Positions 60,763 through 61,213 of a stretch of DNA of 61,213 bases are shown here, piece after piece. Source of the DNA: Oscillospiraceae bacterium (GTDB taxonomy: Bacteria > Bacillota > Clostridia > Oscillospirales > QAMX01). The stretch is from contig SVLW01000011.1 in the NCBI GenBank assembly GCA_015067705.1, forward strand, positions 1 through 61,213, written 5' to 3'. Within the stretch, counting starts at the first letter, position 1; each line of letters opens with the position of its first letter. The notes below the pieces were generated by a model that saw nothing but the letters and a program-made list of their open reading frames with translations, was not told where the DNA came from and ran no database searches. Both the position numbers and the translations under genes were made by a program.

Positions 60763-61213
60763 TTACTTGATCAGCCGCCAGATATCATTGGCGGTTACCA
60801 CCAGCATAAAGCCCAGAAGCAGGATCAGCACAGCGCCATTCAGGATGGCCTCTGCCTTCCAGTTCAGCTTGCGGCGGGTGACGGCCTCGATGAGCAGGAT
60901 CAGGATCCGCCCGCCGTCCAGGGCCGGGATGGGCAGGGCATTCATCACGGAGAGATTGATGGCGATGAGACCGGCCATATACCAGAAGGAGGACATGCTC
61001 TCCTGCGCCACCGTGCTCATGGTGGCGGTGATGCCCACGGGACCGGCCACATCGTTCAGCGTGACGGAGCCTGAGAAGATCATGCCGAGACTTTCAAACA
61101 CCATACGCACCATGCTGACGCTCTCGAGAAGGGCAAGGTGGATCTTTCCGAAGAAGCCCAGCTCCTGGGTCGCGTAGCGGAAGCCGTAGTACATCACGGG
61201 CTTGCCGTTTTCG
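60763..61213 (-). CDS. rseP: Site-2 protease RseP, C-terminal part
   Basis: The window ends inside this gene, so only the last 149 residues are present (starting ENGKPVMYYGFRYA). The segment LSVMNALPIPALDGGRILIL is the conserved C-terminal NPDG/LDG membrane motif that supplies a zinc-ligand Asp, and DVAGPVGITATMSTV is the usual region before it. The final helix VLILLLGFMLVVTANDIWRL is typical. The N-terminal HExxH half lies outside the window. RseP cleaves membrane-bound anti-sigma factors and signal peptides; position before ispG-polC is standard. Confidence 0.93.
   Translation of the reverse strand, partial: ENGKPVMYYGFRYATQELGFFGKIHLALLESVSMVRMVFESLGMIFSGSVTLNDVAGPVGITATMSTVAQESMSSFWYMAGLIAINLSVMNALPIPALDGGRILILLIEAVTRRKLNWKAEAILNGAVLILLLGFMLVVTANDIWRLIK

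Overview
The window is about 61 kb of high-GC DNA, dense with genes, from an endospore-forming member of the Firmicutes, most likely class Clostridia. The evidence is a complete spoIIA operon (anti-sigma antagonist, anti-sigma factor, sigma-F), a PolC-type replicative polymerase, S-layer homology and VanW proteins, AGGAGG-type ribosome binding sites, and sigma-A promoters with 17-bp spacers. I cannot place it below class level. I see no tRNA, rRNA, CRISPR array, insertion sequence or prophage gene.

Layout. 1-4.1 kb: end of an SLH protein, a rhomboid protease, a penicillin-recognising serine hydrolase, a DUF3267 peptidase-like protein, a LURP-one protein and a rhomboid-fold protein lacking the catalytic residues. 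4.1-8.2 kb: a 33-codon cysteine-containing leader ORF and terminator-like hairpins ahead of a heterodimeric ABC exporter. 8.2-13 kb: two tandem cytosolic right-handed beta-helix proteins with matching promoters and upstream boxes, plus an L-2-amino-thiazoline-4-carboxylate hydrolase-like protein. 13-18.9 kb (minus strand): DUF975 protein, HelD-like helicase, and an acetyltransferase/methyltransferase group that contains a second leader ORF-terminator unit. 19-23.7 kb: metal-dependent hydrolase, VOC protein, PHP phosphoesterase, spoIIA operon, an unknown membrane protein. 23.8-29.3 kb: a divergent putative sugar or polyol cluster (AraM-type dehydrogenase, uroporphyrinogen-decarboxylase-family protein, FGGY kinase, fucose/arabinose isomerase-like protein). 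29.4-31.3 kb: orphan response regulator, MBL hydrolase and a hexanucleotide repeat. 31.3-35.5 kb: four consecutive alpha/beta hydrolases without signal peptides, one with its serine nucleophile replaced by alanine. 35.5-42.3 kb: Nudix hydrolase, AraC/GyrI-like regulator, orphan ABC ATPase, and a divergent type IIA topoisomerase pair. 42.3-46.8 kb: lower-glycolysis operon pgk-tpiA-gpmI followed by yajC and a TIGR04086 membrane protein. 46.9-55.3 kb: DUF3006 and MBL lipoprotein pair, VanW protein, DUF975-like protein, TrmL, dCMP deaminase, two PfkB/ribokinase-superfamily kinases, a zinc-ribbon protein and a DUF6062 protein. 55.4-61.2 kb: polC, ispG and the end of rseP, a conserved clostridial order.

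Most of the window is chromosomal housekeeping with metabolic accessory clusters. The most unusual features are two short-ORF/terminator leaders placed before resistance- or export-type genes (4124-4457 and 17475-17710), the duplicated promoter architecture of the beta-helix pair, a promoter that runs straight into a terminator (15995-16079), and the cytosolic esterase row with one apparent pseudoenzyme. Functions of these are inferred from sequence alone.
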